NCBI RefSeq assembly: GCF_016907925.1
Contig: NZ_JAFBCZ010000020.1
Location: forward strand, 1 to 64,000
DNA length: 64,000 nt
DNA from: Herpetosiphon giganteus
GTDB taxonomy: Bacteria; Chloroflexota; Chloroflexia; Chloroflexales; Herpetosiphonaceae
Reading direction: 5' to 3'
The notes below the pieces were generated by a model. It did not search any database and was not told the origin of the DNA. It saw only the letters and a list, made by a program, of their open reading frames with translations. The position numbers and the translations under genes were made by a program. This document shows positions 8,802 to 17,860 of this stretch, in pieces (the stretch's first letter is position 1; each line of letters begins with the position of its first letter).

Positions 8802-8877
8802 GGTGGCTGTAGCTCAATGGCAGAGCGCCTCACTGTGGCTGAGGATGTTGAGGGTTCGAGCCCCTTCAGCCACCCCA
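8802..8877 (+). tRNA. tRNA-His (anticodon GTG)
   Basis: The acceptor stem GTGGCTG pairs with CAGCCAC. The extra G at -1 (8802) faces discriminator C at 8874, as expected for histidine tRNA. The anticodon stem-loop is CCTCA-CTGTGGC-TGAGG with anticodon GTG, the T arm is normal, and CCA is encoded (8875-8877). Confidence 0.97.
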
Positions 8878-8884
8878 TTCAAAT

Positions 8885-8923
8885 GACACCCGATTAGCAA
8901 AAACTAATCGGGTGTCGTTTTTT
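8885..8923 (+). terminator. Intrinsic terminator after tRNA-His
   Basis: A 13-bp perfect stem (GACACCCGATTAG with CTAATCGGGTGTC) and a 6-base loop are followed by TTTTTT at 8918-8923. Confidence 0.95.
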
Positions 8924-8943
8924 AAGCAGCAAAAACATCAAGC

Positions 8944-8979
8944 AAAAAAGCCAGTTCCTTAGCAAAGAAGGAACTGGCT
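8944..8979 (-). terminator. Intrinsic terminator of the PTS operon
   Basis: A 12-bp perfect stem (AGCCAGTTCCTT, 8949-8960, with AAGGAACTGGCT, 8968-8979) is followed on the minus strand by a T6 tract (8949-8944). It lies 25 bp past the dehydrogenase stop and back to back with the tRNA-His terminator. Confidence 0.93.
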
Positions 8980-9003
8980 CGAATATTTAATGTTGGTACA
9001 AAT

Positions 9004-10737
9004 TTAGCCTTGCCAGAAATGTTCGATCAAGGCCTGTTCGGCTTCGGGATTCCAAACATTGCCCTCACCAAGTTTGGCGGCTACTTCAGGGCAAATGCTA
9101 TGCAATTGATCAATTCCGGTCAATGGCAAGCCGCTCAATTGGGGAAAAATCACGACTTTGCCAGCATAGGTGCCAGCCATCATGGCTTTCACACCATCGA
9201 GCGCCGCTTCGATGCCACCAACCGCCGCCACCGATCGATTCGGCGATAGCTCGCCAGCCAAGGTTTTTTGAATCACCGTGGCCTGGTCGCTAATCCGCGA
9301 GCCAGATGTGCCAGTAAATTGGGCATTGGCCAAATAGACATTGCTCAAATTCAATGGCGCAAAAGTGCCATTCGGCACACCCGCAAACAACACCAGCATA
9401 CCATTTGGCGCAAGCAAGGTCGCTGCATCGCCCATCAACGGGCCGCTTGGCACACTCACAATTACATCATCAGCACCAAGATCATTGCTTTCGAGCATAA
9501 CCGTGGCATGCAACGAGTTTTCAATGGTTGGGTTGATCAGCACCAAGCGTTTGCCTCGGGCCTCTGCCAAGCCGCCAAATAAGCGATCTAAGGCTTGCAA
9601 ACGATCATCATTCACATCAGTCGCAATGATCGTGCGTGGCCCATTCGGCAATTCAATTGCGCGCTGAACGTGCATTTGGCCCATCGGCCCACCAGCGCCA
9701 ACAAAGACCGCCACGCCATTTGGTTGCAAATCGCAGCGATTGCGTTGCTCGCCATAGGCAGCGCTAATCTCGGGGCCGCTTGTACCAACATAGGCAATAT
9801 AATCGTAGTGAATGCGCCCAACATCAATCTCTGGCAAGCCATCGAGCGCAGTTTGGCCAACCAAATTAAACGTACCACGGCGGGCAACCAAGCGGGCGGC
9901 GGCGCTAATTTGGTTAGCAGAACGTGGATCAAGCACAATTACATCGTCAAAGCCTTGATTGCTGGTCAATTCGCTGCGCAGCGCGGCGTAATCATCAATC
10001 CTCAAGCCATCGCGCACAATAATTTCGGCTTTGCTGGTTTGTTGCACAAGTTCGTGCAATTGTGGTGGTACATCAGTCAAAATAATGCGCGCTGGCGCAT
10101 CCAGGCCACTGCTGAAGCTATAGTTGGTTTGATCATCAGGATTGCCAATGATCCACAGCGTGCCACCAACTTTGGGTTCGAGGCGACGGCGCTGAGTATA
10201 GGCTCCTTCGACACAGGCCCATGGCTCGGTCAACGCGGTTTCGGCGTAGCCCATACCCGCACCAACTGGCAGGACATAAGCGCCATCGTCTGCGTTCAGC
10301 ACTTCCTCGCCAACCAGGTGAAATTGGGTCAAGCCACCAGGAATCGTATAGCCATAGGCGGTGCTCATGCCATCTTGGTAAATATCGGGCTGAATCGCCA
10401 AACGCTGGCCTGGCTGATACTGAGCTTGCAGATCTTTGCCAACTTTGAGCACGGTTAAGGCTGCTTCGTGGCCCAAGCGGGTTGGCTCGCTGGCCAAATC
10501 GCGATTATACAGCTTGGGATGGCGACCACCCTGCTGAATCAATTTAACATCGGAGAAGCACATGCCAACCGCATCAACCCGCACCAATAGCTGGTTATCG
10601 GCAGGCTCTCTGACGGCAAAGGTTTCAGGTTGGGCAGCGCACCCAATATTTTCAACCCCAGCCCCATACATATTCCAGGCAACCGTGGTTGCGGCAATCG
10701 GGGCATCGGGCGATTGGTAGTGGTCAAAAGTGGTCAT
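9004..10737 (-). CDS. Zinc-type MDR dehydrogenase, double Rossmann, PTS-linked
   Basis: A 577-residue medium-chain dehydrogenase, against about 350 in most of the family. The GroES-like catalytic domain has the zinc-ligand region GMCFSDVKL and LGHEAA, then EPWACVEGAY. Two nucleotide-binding-type segments follow. The first runs from GGTLWIIGNPDD to RRGTFNLVGQ. The second starts VAVFVGAGGPMGQMHVQRA and runs to GMLVLFAGVP. The start codon overlaps the HPr-EI stop (ATGA, 10737-10734), so the genes are translationally coupled, and this is the last gene of the operon. From context it probably oxidises the sugar- or polyol-phosphate delivered by the mannitol-type PTS; the exact substrate is unknown. 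The second Rossmann-like part is an inference from the strand pattern. Confidence 0.78.
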   Translation of the reverse strand: MTTFDHYQSPDAPIAATTVAWNMYGAGVENIGCAAQPETFAVREPADNQLLVRVDAVGMCFSDVKLIQQGGRHPKLYNRDLASEPTRLGHEAALTVLKVGKDLQAQYQPGQRLAIQPDIYQDGMSTAYGYTIPGGLTQFHLVGEEVLNADDGAYVLPVGAGMGYAETALTEPWACVEGAYTQRRRLEPKVGGTLWIIGNPDDQTNYSFSSGLDAPARIILTDVPPQLHELVQQTSKAEIIVRDGLRIDDYAALRSELTSNQGFDDVIVLDPRSANQISAAARLVARRGTFNLVGQTALDGLPEIDVGRIHYDYIAYVGTSGPEISAAYGEQRNRCDLQPNGVAVFVGAGGPMGQMHVQRAIELPNGPRTIIATDVNDDRLQALDRLFGGLAEARGKRLVLINPTIENSLHATVMLESNDLGADDVIVSVPSGPLMGDAATLLAPNGMLVLFAGVPNGTFAPLNLSNVYLANAQFTGTSGSRISDQATVIQKTLAGELSPNRSVAAVGGIEAALDGVKAMMAGTYAGKVVIFPQLSGLPLTGIDQLHSICPEVAAKLGEGNVWNPEAEQALIEHFWQG

Positions 10738-12842
10738 TGGTCGAACGCTCCTTGGCGTACTTCGGCGGCAGTGGCACAGGCCAATGCACGGCGGGCAGCT
10801 GTTTGGCACTGAGCAAAGTTCAATGCCCGAATTTGGGCTTTGACAGTAGGAATAGCGGGCACGCTGACGCTTAATTCATCAACGCCCAGCCCAACCAAAA
10901 TTGGCACAGCTTGCGGATCAGCGCCCAACTCGCCGCAAACTCCAACCCATTTGCCAGCAGCATGCGCCGCCTCAACCGTGCGCGCAATCAAACGCAGCAC
11001 CGCTGGGTGCAGGCCATCTGCTTGGGCAGCCAAGGTCGGGTGCGTACGATCCATCGCCAAGGTATATTGGGTCAGGTCGTTGGTGCCAATTGAAAAGAAA
11101 TCAACTTCATTAGCCAAAAGATCGGCCATCAAGGCCGCTGAAGGCACTTCGATCATGATCCCGATTTCGATTGGTGGCAGCTGCAATTCAGCCCGAATCC
11201 GCTCGATTTCAGCCTTAGCAGCGCGTAATTCGCCAGCATCGGCAATCATCGGGAACATAATCCGCAAGCGGCCAAAGCTGGCAGCGCGCAAAATGGCCCG
11301 CACTTGAGTTTGCAGCAATTCGGGGTGAGCTAAACACAAACGAATGCCGCGCTCGCCCAAAAATGGGTTTTCCTCGGTGGGCAAGGTCAAATATGGCAAG
11401 GGTTTGTCGCCGCCAATATCAAGCGTGCGCACAATTACTGGTGCAGCGCCCATGGCTTGGGCAATATCGCGGTAGGTCGCAAATTGTTCGTCTTCGGTTG
11501 GGGCTTGGGTACGCTCCAAAAACAGAAATTCGGTGCGCAATAAGCCAACCCCATCAGCCCCAAGGGTGGTGGCTTGTTGGGCTTCGTTGAGGCCACCAAT
11601 GTTGGCCACAACCTCGATATGCTGGCCATCAACGGTCGTGGCTGGCAATTTGGCGCTGCTCATGGCCAAGGCTTTGTGCTCACGCTCGCGTTGCTGGGCG
11701 GTTTTGGCAGCAGTAATTGCCTCAGCAGTTGGGCTAATTAATAATGTCCCAGCAGTGCCATCAAGAATCACTTCGGTACCAGTAGCCAATTCCAAAACGC
11801 TTGGCCCAGCGCTAATCACTGCCGGCAAGCCCAAGGCGCGAGCCAAAATCGCGGTATGGGCATTCGGGCCGCCCACAGCGGTGCAAAAGCCCAGCACTTT
11901 GGCAGGATCAAAGGCCGCAGTTTCCGAGGGCGTGAGATCATAAGCAACCACAATCATGGGCTGCTTGGTTTTGGCCCAATGTTCGTCAAGGCTAGCAGCT
12001 TCGGCTCCAGCCAACAAGCGCAGCACGCGGTCGCCAACATCGCGCAGATCGCTCGCGCGCTCGGCCAAAAGTGGATCGTCAAGTTGGGCAATTGCCTCAG
12101 CCTGTTGATTGATCACTGTTTGCCAAGCCACCGCTGCGGCCTGCCCAGCCTGAATCGCGCTATGCACTGCTTCGAGCAACGCTGGATCGGCCAGCAGATC
12201 GCGGTGAACATCGAAAATTGCTGCTTCGCTGGCATCGGCCCGCAACAACACTTGTTCGCGCAGGGCCACTAGTTGCTGTTGGGCGGTGCTTAAGGCTGCT
12301 TGCAAATGCCGTAGCTCGTTATCCACGCCGCTAAATGTGTGGTTAATTTCAATTCGTGCTCGTTCGTAGCGCAAAATTGGGCCAACCGCAATCCCAGGTG
12401 CGCCAGCAATCGCTTGGATGCTTGCGCCAGCCTTGATTGGTTCGGCACGAATTGGGGCGCTGACTGGCACAATGTCAGCTACAGCAATGCTTGATTCGGC
12501 ATGACTATGGCCGTTGTGCGTGCCATTGCCGTTGCGAGCAGCAGCCAAGGCACTATTGACGCTATCATGAGTTTCGGGGCCTTCGCCTAAGCCTTCACGC
12601 ACGGCGGTTGCCAATGCTTCAGCAGCGAGCGCTTCATCTTCTCCATTTATGTCAATTTGAACCACTTGGCCACAACCAACGCCTAAGGTCAAAATTGCGA
12701 TCATGCTTTTGGCGCTAACTCGCTTGTTGCCAGCCCGAATATGCACGGTCGATTTGAATTGTTTTGCAAGGTCGACCAGAACTCGGGCAGGCCGCGCATG
12801 CAGACCTGCCGAGTTGTGAATCACCAAATCAAGCTCCTGCAT
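10734..12842 (-). CDS. HPr-enzyme I fusion of the PTS
   Basis: A 702-residue soluble phosphocarrier. Residues 1-90 are HPr, with the phosphorylated His at position 15 (GLHARPARV) and the regulatory-serine region RVSAKSMIAIL. A Gly/Asn/His-rich linker (about 110-150) leads to enzyme I. EI has its active histidine at 329 (GGPNAHTAILARAL) and the PEP-binding barrel (LRTEFLFLER, ERGIRLCL, FFSIGTNDLTQYT, GVCGELGADP). It takes phosphate from PEP and passes it through its own HPr to the IIA encoded just upstream. The start is the ATG at 12842, after GAGGAAAGG; it overlaps the IIA stop by 14 bases. An upstream extension in frame is unlikely. Confidence 0.92.
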   Translation of the reverse strand: MQELDLVIHNSAGLHARPARVLVDLAKQFKSTVHIRAGNKRVSAKSMIAILTLGVGCGQVVQIDINGEDEALAAEALATAVREGLGEGPETHDSVNSALAAARNGNGTHNGHSHAESSIAVADIVPVSAPIRAEPIKAGASIQAIAGAPGIAVGPILRYERARIEINHTFSGVDNELRHLQAALSTAQQQLVALREQVLLRADASEAAIFDVHRDLLADPALLEAVHSAIQAGQAAAVAWQTVINQQAEAIAQLDDPLLAERASDLRDVGDRVLRLLAGAEAASLDEHWAKTKQPMIVVAYDLTPSETAAFDPAKVLGFCTAVGGPNAHTAILARALGLPAVISAGPSVLELATGTEVILDGTAGTLLISPTAEAITAAKTAQQREREHKALAMSSAKLPATTVDGQHIEVVANIGGLNEAQQATTLGADGVGLLRTEFLFLERTQAPTEDEQFATYRDIAQAMGAAPVIVRTLDIGGDKPLPYLTLPTEENPFLGERGIRLCLAHPELLQTQVRAILRAASFGRLRIMFPMIADAGELRAAKAEIERIRAELQLPPIEIGIMIEVPSAALMADLLANEVDFFSIGTNDLTQYTLAMDRTHPTLAAQADGLHPAVLRLIARTVEAAHAAGKWVGVCGELGADPQAVPILVGLGVDELSVSVPAIPTVKAQIRALNFAQCQTAARRALACATAAEVRQGAFDQ

Positions 12843-13302
12843 GATGCCTTTCCTCGTCGTAGGCTTCTTCCTCACGCGCTCGCCCTAAGTGCTCAAGAAT
12901 ATGCAACGGATCGTTGGTTTGGGCTAAATGCTGGACAATTTGCTCATCCTCGATCACTTCGGCCAAATTGGCCAACACGCCAACATGCTCATCGGCGTTG
13001 GCGGCAATCCCAATCACCAAATAGGCCAACTCGCCTGGCTCCCACTCAACGCCAGCGGGAAACTGCACCACAGCGATGCCAGTGCGCAGCACATCAGCCA
13101 TATTTTCGTGCTGGCCATGCGGAATCGCCACGCCATTGCCAAGATATGTCGAGATAACTTGTTCGCGCTGCAACATGCCAGCCACATAATTAGCCGAAAC
13201 ACAGCCGCTGGCAACTAACAAGGCTCCTGCTTGTTGAATGGCCTCGTGTTTGCTGGCAGCGCTGGCTCCTAGCCGAATGGTTTCGCTCGATAAGATTGCC
13301 AT
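12829..13302 (-). CDS. PTS mannitol-type EIIA
   Basis: A 157-residue IIA component of the fructose/mannitol superfamily. The phosphorylated His is residue 62 in GVAIPHGQHEN, and LAYLVIGIAANADEHVGVLANLAEV is the typical following region (VAxxxDEHLxxLxxLA). It accepts phosphate from the HPr domain and gives it to IIB. The ATG at 13302 begins one base after the IIB stop, with GGAGG inside the end of the IIB gene. A longer in-frame start lies inside the IIB gene and is not used. Confidence 0.92.
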   Translation of the reverse strand: MAILSSETIRLGASAASKHEAIQQAGALLVASGCVSANYVAGMLQREQVISTYLGNGVAIPHGQHENMADVLRTGIAVVQFPAGVEWEPGELAYLVIGIAANADEHVGVLANLAEVIEDEQIVQHLAQTNDPLHILEHLGRAREEEAYDEERHHAGA

Positions 13303-13303
13303 T

Positions 13304-13624
13304 TTAGGCCTCCACCAGATCAGTACCATCCTGCAAGCTTTGTACAACCTGATCGAACACGGGATCATTCAAAAATTGGGTGAAGGCAATCACCACGGCA
13401 TTTGGCGCTTGCTTGCGGGCAAAATCGGCCAAACCTTTATGCACCAACACCAGCTTGGCATCGGTTGGTAATGAGCGCACCGATTTATGCACCACGCTAA
13501 TGCTCAAATTGGCTTGTTTGAGTTTCTTTTTGAGCGCCGTTACACCCATAAAACTTGAGCCAATGCCTGCTTCACAGGCAAACACGATGGTTGAAACATC
13601 GGCGGCGGCGATTGATTGAGCCAT
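13304..13624 (-). CDS. PTS mannitol-type EIIB
   Basis: A 106-residue cytoplasmic IIB component. The phospho-cysteine is residue 17 in FACEAGIGSSFMG, the C-[DE]-A-G-[IM]-G-S-S loop of mannitol IIB. The fold continues with SISVVHKSVRSLPTDAKLVLVHKGL. It receives phosphate from IIA and passes it to the sugar bound in IIC. It is a separate gene here, whereas E. coli fuses IIC-IIB-IIA. An AGGAGG-type ribosome site precedes the ATG. Confidence 0.92.
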   Translation of the reverse strand: MAQSIAAADVSTIVFACEAGIGSSFMGVTALKKKLKQANLSISVVHKSVRSLPTDAKLVLVHKGLADFARKQAPNAVVIAFTQFLNDPVFDQVVQSLQDGTDLVEA

Positions 13625-13649
13625 AACAAACCTCCTTGTTTGACATTAA

Positions 13650-14720
13650 TTAGTGAGCGGCAACAGTTGCGCCAGTCATTTCGGCTGATTCTTGTTCGGC
13701 TTCAACAGCTTCTTGGCCGGGGAAGAGTTTGAGCAACACCGAGCCAACCACAAACGAGCCGATAACCCCTACAACCACGCCACCTAAGACCGCAAAATGG
13801 CCGCCGCGTGGAATAACTGCAAAATAGGCAAAGATCGAGCCAGGTGATGGCGTAGCAACCAAGCCAGCATCCCAAATCACAAACCAGAGGTCGGCCACAA
13901 TCCCACCAGCCCACATTGCCACAATCATCATCGGGCGAGCCAAAATATAGGGGAAATAGATTTCGTGAATCCCGCCGAGGAAGTGAATCACGGCAGCGCC
14001 TGGAGCCGATTGTTTGAGGTTGCCTTTGCCAGCAAACCAGAAGGCCAAGAGCAAACCCAAGCCTGGGCCTGGATTACTTTCGAGCAAGAAGTGAATTGCC
14101 TTGCCACTCTCTTTGACTTCTGCCACACCCAAGGGGCCAAGAATCCCGTGGTTAATCGCATTGTTGAGGAACAGCACTTTGGCTGGTTCGATCAGAATGT
14201 CGGCGACTGGTAACAAGCGCGAATCAATCAGGAATTGTACGCCAGCACCCAAGCCATCGCTCAGAAATTCCACGACTGGGCCGATTGCCACATTGGCCAA
14301 GAGCACCAAACCAGTTACCAAAAAGCCAGCTGAAAAGTTATTGATCAACATTTCAAAGCCAGTTGGCATCCGATCTTCGAGGAATTCGTCGATTTTCTTC
14401 ATCAGGTAGCCGCCAAGTGGCCCCATAACCATAGCGCCGATAAACATCGGAATATCGGCCCCGACGATCACACCCATAGTTGCGGCAGCACCAACCACCC
14501 CACCACGGGTATCGTGAATCATCTTGCCACCAGTGTAGCCAATCAGGGTTGGCAACAAATAGGTGATCATTGGGCCAACCAGCTTGGCAAAGTCTTCGTT
14601 GGGAATCCAACCAGTGGGAATAAACAGAGCGGTGATTAAGCCCCAAGCAATGAACGCACCAATATTGGGAACAACCATTGCAGCCAAGAAGCTGCCAAAG
14701 CGCTGAATATGCTGTCGCAT
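13650..14720 (-). CDS. PTS mannitol-type EIIC permease
   Basis: A 356-residue inner-membrane sugar channel. It starts [23 protein letters not shown], the start typical of mannitol IIC, and contains the conserved [20 protein letters not shown] and [18 protein letters not shown] (the [12 protein letters not shown] substrate motif). About 6-8 hydrophobic segments are visible. A Glu/Ala-rich cytoplasmic tail ends the protein, with no fused IIB. It is the first structural gene after a leader of about 250 bases. The upstream frame to 14900 is not protein-like, so 14720 is the start, with GGAG 11 bases before it. It probably takes up mannitol or a related hexitol. Confidence 0.9.
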   Translation of the reverse strand: MRQHIQRFGSFLAAMVVPNIGAFIAWGLITALFIPTGWIPNEDFAKLVGPMITYLLPTLIGYTGGKMIHDTRGGVVGAAATMGVIVGADIPMFIGAMVMGPLGGYLMKKIDEFLEDRMPTGFEMLINNFSAGFLVTGLVLLANVAIGPVVEFLSDGLGAGVQFLIDSRLLPVADILIEPAKVLFLNNAINHGILGPLGVAEVKESGKAIHFLLESNPGPGLGLLLAFWFAGKGNLKQSAPGAAVIHFLGGIHEIYFPYILARPMMIVAMWAGGIVADLWFVIWDAGLVATPSPGSIFAYFAVIPRGGHFAVLGGVVVGVIGSFVVGSVLLKLFPGQEAVEAEQESAEMTGATVAAH

Positions 14721-15074
14721 GATGGGCGTTTCTCCTTTGAAGTCATTGTTAATCGTCGTTGATTGGCCGTGGATTTCAGAATGGTGGTTCTGCCAGCTAA
14801 CGCCCGGGTTGTTTGCTGAGCAACAGTTACCCACGGTTTTGCACACACCGCTAAGTAGAGGTTCGTCGCGGTGTTTTGGCAGTGCCCTACACCATGGCAA
14901 CGATCCTATCGTAGATTGTCAATCGAGGGAGATAGCTCCGGATGGACAGAGGTTCGATGTGTTTGTTCTATTCTTACGGTACAAGCGTTTTAGGCCATTG
15001 TCAAGCCATAAAAACCATTTTATTAATTTGCTTTTTAGTCGCTCAATTGCGACAAAATGCGATTATTTCGCAGC
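14721..15074 (-). promoter_or_regulatory. Leader and promoter region of the PTS operon
   Basis: 354 non-coding bases lie between the activator gene and the IIC gene. On the minus strand a -35 TTGACA is at 15004-14999, with a weak -10 TACCGT 17 bp on (14981-14976). That gives a leader of about 250 bases. A second TTGACA (14922-14917) with a poor -10 lies inside the leader. Immediately upstream of the first -35 is the conserved block also found before the activator gene. Confidence 0.65.
14991..15057 (-). promoter_or_regulatory. Putative activator box B, before the IIC gene
   Basis: A 67-base block matches 16682-16748 without gaps at 53 of 67 positions. Read on the minus strand it contains TTTTGTCGC-N6-GCGACTAAAA, then TAAAA-N4-TTTTA, then the -35 TTGACA. 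The position just upstream of -35 suits an activator of the MtlR type. Confidence 0.75.
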
Positions 15075-16610
15075 CTAAACCATCCACTGCGTAAGCGCCG
15101 CAATATCTTCTGGGTGCAACATCGGATGGACTTGGATGACATCAATCGGCACGCTAGCCAACGCCAAGGGCGCAGTGGTAATCACCAAATCAGCCTTGGC
15201 CAAACGTTCTGCAGAAAGCTCGCGCATCGATAAAACTTCAAAAATGCCAAGCTTGGGAAACCGCGCCTTGAGCCGCGCCACCAAAAGTTGGGTCGTGGCC
15301 ATTCCGCTCGGACACACCACCAAACTATTGCGGGTTTGGACTGGTCGCGCCCGCACTACCGCCGCCCGCAACAGCAAAATAAGTTCATCGCGGGCATCGA
15401 ATGGCAAGGTCACACCAATCGTTGCCAACAAGCTCCGATCAATCAGATCGGCCATCCTCCGCTCTGCTGCATAACGCTCGCTCTGCGTTTCGCTGGCTTG
15501 ATGCGTCGGAACCCATAAACCAAAACGCTGACGATTGCAAGCAGGCGGAATTAATGCTTCCAAGCCATCGCGCAAAAGCTGATCGTTGGCGAGGGCTGGC
15601 ACATTGTAGGTTGTGGCAATCAAATCAATCAGGCGATTGATTAAATTATGGGTCACATGATCAGTTTCACGTTGCCTGAGCCATGGTCGTTCGCGGGCGG
15701 CACACACCAATTGCAAGCTCAAGCCAGCAATTTCGGCCTGCGTAGCGGTTTGCTCCACGCCATAGCCAATACTTAATTGGGCGGCAATTGGCCAAACTAC
15801 CTGTTGCTCCAGCCAATGCAAGGTTTCAGGATGCCACGTGAGATACTGTTGGGCGCTAATCCGCTGCTGTTGCAAGGCCAAAGCTAGCCCAAGCAGGCTA
15901 ATTGCCTGATCACTAAATCGTGCGTGCAATTGCGTTTCAGCCCAAATGATCTGCTGTTGCGCCTCAGCCAAATCAAGCTCCTGCAAAAAGCTATTGATCC
16001 GTTGAATAATTGGCAAGAGCGCTGCATCCTGCTGCAACACAAAATCAAAGCCAGCCCCAGCCTGAAGCGTGATAATTGGCAAACTGAAGGGCACATCGCC
16101 CCATAACAAGGCAGCAATCGCTTGACGTTTGGCCAATTCAGGGCCTTCGATCCAGCAGCCGCGATGTTGCCGCCGCACCACTTGCAAGCCAAAACTTGCC
16201 AACCAAATCTCCATCACATCGAGATCTTTGAGCACCGTCGTGCGCGCAACCGCCAAATCATGCTGAAGCTGGTTGAGGGTCAATGGCTCAGGCGTAATCA
16301 ACAACACCAAGCCCAAAAGCTGGCCGCGTTGCTCCGGTGTAAGAATCAATTGAAATTTGGCTTGCGATTCAAGCTCGGCATGCAAGCGTTGGCGTTGCTG
16401 CGGCGCGCAGATCAGCTGAATGCCAACCCCAGGCACTTGGCGTAAACTGGCGTGGCGACGAGCCAACCAAAGCTTAATACTGCGTAAACTATAGGAAACT
16501 TGGCGTGGCGTGAGATGCAAAGACTGGCCGAGCGCCGCAGCCCCGATTGGGGTTTCGGTGGTGAGCAAAAGGTACAATAGATCACGTTGAGCAGTCGTCA
16601 GCGACAGCAT
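15075..16610 (-). CDS. PRD-type (MtlR/BglG family) transcriptional activator
   Basis: A 511-residue regulator. An N-terminal HTH (residues 1-65, LSLTTAQRDLLYLL...TPRQVSYSLRSI) and a second HTH-like region (about 85-150, LTLNQLQHDLAVARTTVLKDLD) precede two PRD-like helical regions (about 180-390). A C-terminal IIB-Gat-like domain has Cys433 in VVCPSGMATTQLL. It ends there, without the EIIA domain of full MtlR proteins. PTS phosphorylation of the PRD and IIB domains normally sets DNA binding. It probably activates the adjacent PTS operon and its own gene through the shared 67-base element. The PRD histidines cannot be assigned with certainty by eye. Confidence 0.87.
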   Translation of the reverse strand: MLSLTTAQRDLLYLLLTTETPIGAAALGQSLHLTPRQVSYSLRSIKLWLARRHASLRQVPGVGIQLICAPQQRQRLHAELESQAKFQLILTPEQRGQLLGLVLLITPEPLTLNQLQHDLAVARTTVLKDLDVMEIWLASFGLQVVRRQHRGCWIEGPELAKRQAIAALLWGDVPFSLPIITLQAGAGFDFVLQQDAALLPIIQRINSFLQELDLAEAQQQIIWAETQLHARFSDQAISLLGLALALQQQRISAQQYLTWHPETLHWLEQQVVWPIAAQLSIGYGVEQTATQAEIAGLSLQLVCAARERPWLRQRETDHVTHNLINRLIDLIATTYNVPALANDQLLRDGLEALIPPACNRQRFGLWVPTHQASETQSERYAAERRMADLIDRSLLATIGVTLPFDARDELILLLRAAVVRARPVQTRNSLVVCPSGMATTQLLVARLKARFPKLGIFEVLSMRELSAERLAKADLVITTAPLALASVPIDVIQVHPMLHPEDIAALTQWMV

Positions 16611-16666
16611 ACGTTTACCCCATAGTGTGGAGCGAAATAGGTTCCCTACAGTGAGAGATTGTGTTT

Positions 16667-16748
16667 ATGCTAGCTGCGATTTAGCCCATTGTCAAGCCCT
16701 AAAACACGTTTTATTAATACATTTTTTAGTAGGGCAATTAAGACAAAA
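16667..16748 (-). promoter_or_regulatory. Activator gene promoter with box A
   Basis: On the minus strand, -35 TTGACA (16695-16690), a 17-bp spacer and -10 TAGCAT (16672-16667) lie about 55 bp before the ATG. The block 16682-16748 is the partner of 14991-15057, including TAAAA-N4-TTTTA directly upstream of -35. This suggests autoregulation. Confidence 0.75.
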
Positions 16749-16801
16749 GTGGATGATTTAACTATCTGCTTTCACAACTTAATCAGCAAAATAGCAGCAT
16801 T

Positions 16802-16836
16802 AAAAACCCCTCTCCCAACACGTTGGAAGAGGGGTT
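16802..16836 (-). terminator. Intrinsic terminator
   Basis: AACCCCTCT and CCAAC pair with GTTGG and AGAGGGGTT around a 2-base loop, with a single internal mismatch. A T5 tract follows on the minus strand (16806-16802). It ends the gene at 16851-17783. Confidence 0.92.
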
Positions 16837-16850
16837 GAAGCAAGCACTGC

Positions 16851-17783
16851 TTACTTCGCTTCGTCAGCTGGTTTTGAATCCTCATTGACAATCGGGATCG
16901 TAGTTGCTTGGGTTTGTTCAGAGGCTTGTTCAGGGGCTGGTGGCCCATCCAATTGGCGCAAAAAGCGATCGGTATAGGTTTCTTCTGCTGGGTCGAAGTG
17001 CTTGGCTGCCCGCTCAAAGTAGGGCGTAGTCACACGCCGAGCAAACTCAAGCAAGCCCTCTTCTTGAATCGCGTTCAATGACTCGCGATAATATTCAAAA
17101 ATATGGGTATTGCCCAAGCTCCAGCCAGCTTGCAACGCGCCTGCGGCAACCACAGCTGAAACATCAAGCAACGATTGGCCTTCGGTGCGCGCGGTTTCGC
17201 GCAGTTGGTCGAAGGTATCGGCCAAAGCGGTTGGGGCAGGCAAGCTGCTAGCATTGGCTTTGATCGTTTCCCACGAGCTGCGCAAAGCTGAAACATCAAG
17301 CGGCGGCAAATCGACGGTATCGGCGGCTACGCCAGATGTGCCTTCCAAGCGTTCGAGCAAGGCATCAACCGAATCGATATTGGCTTCTGCTGGCAACAAT
17401 TGGCGTTGTTGCAACTCAGATACTAGCGCCGCCAAATAGGTGCGCGTGCCGCTTGTCACATCGGAGGCTGCGGCCAAAAACCACAGCGGCGACCAACCAA
17501 GGCTCAAAAAGCCGACCAATTCAACAGCATTGCCAGCGATTTTGCGCTTGGTCAGTTCTTCAATACCCATCGTTTCGTCAGCATAAACATTTTTTACATC
17601 GCCAACCAATTCGATTGTGATGCGCAGCAAGCGTTCAAATGTTACCTGATAGAGCCGCGTATTGCGCAAACTCTTGGGAACGATTACATTGCTAGCCTCG
17701 TTGACCAAGCCGCCAACTAAGGCTGCGCCTGCTCGTAGCGTGCGCTCTGGCAACGAAATCACATAATTTAGTGGTTTATCCAT
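16851..17783 (-). CDS. Conserved hypothetical protein
   Basis: I do not recognise this 310-residue protein. It starts MDKPLNYVISLPERTLRAGAAL and contains two amphipathic to hydrophobic stretches: LRAGAALVGGLVNEASNVIV near the N-terminus, and AGNAVELVGFLSLGWSPLWFLAAASDV around residue 90. It ends in an acidic, Gln/Thr-rich tail. The rest is predicted helical. Membrane association is possible; the first part slightly resembles EcsC-type proteins, but not enough to name. The ATG at 17783 has GGAG 6 bases upstream and is preferred over ATGs at 17804 and 17789. It is monocistronic with a strong terminator. Confidence 0.7.
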   Translation of the reverse strand: MDKPLNYVISLPERTLRAGAALVGGLVNEASNVIVPKSLRNTRLYQVTFERLLRITIELVGDVKNVYADETMGIEELTKRKIAGNAVELVGFLSLGWSPLWFLAAASDVTSGTRTYLAALVSELQQRQLLPAEANIDSVDALLERLEGTSGVAADTVDLPPLDVSALRSSWETIKANASSLPAPTALADTFDQLRETARTEGQSLLDVSAVVAAGALQAGWSLGNTHIFEYYRESLNAIQEEGLLEFARRVTTPYFERAAKHFDPAEETYTDRFLRQLDGPPAPEQASEQTQATTIPIVNEDSKPADEAK

Positions 17784-17860
17784 CGACATCTCCTTTGACA
17801 GCACCTGATCTAGGCTTGTACTAGGACGCTGCTCGCTGCCAATTTGTTTTAGCCATTTTG

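Noticed and set aside
9595-10458. 287-codon plus-strand frame
   Set aside because: It lies fully opposite the dehydrogenase gene. It has no ribosome site and no domain-like pattern, while the minus-strand gene has clear motifs.
14721-14900. N-terminal extension of the IIC gene to 14900
   Set aside because: The added 60 residues are not family-like, and [11 protein letters not shown] is the usual IIC start. The region is the leader.
14917-14922. Second TTGACA in the IIC leader as the main promoter
   Set aside because: It has only a poor -10 (TGCCAT) at the right distance and lacks the shared upstream block. It is kept only as a possible minor start.
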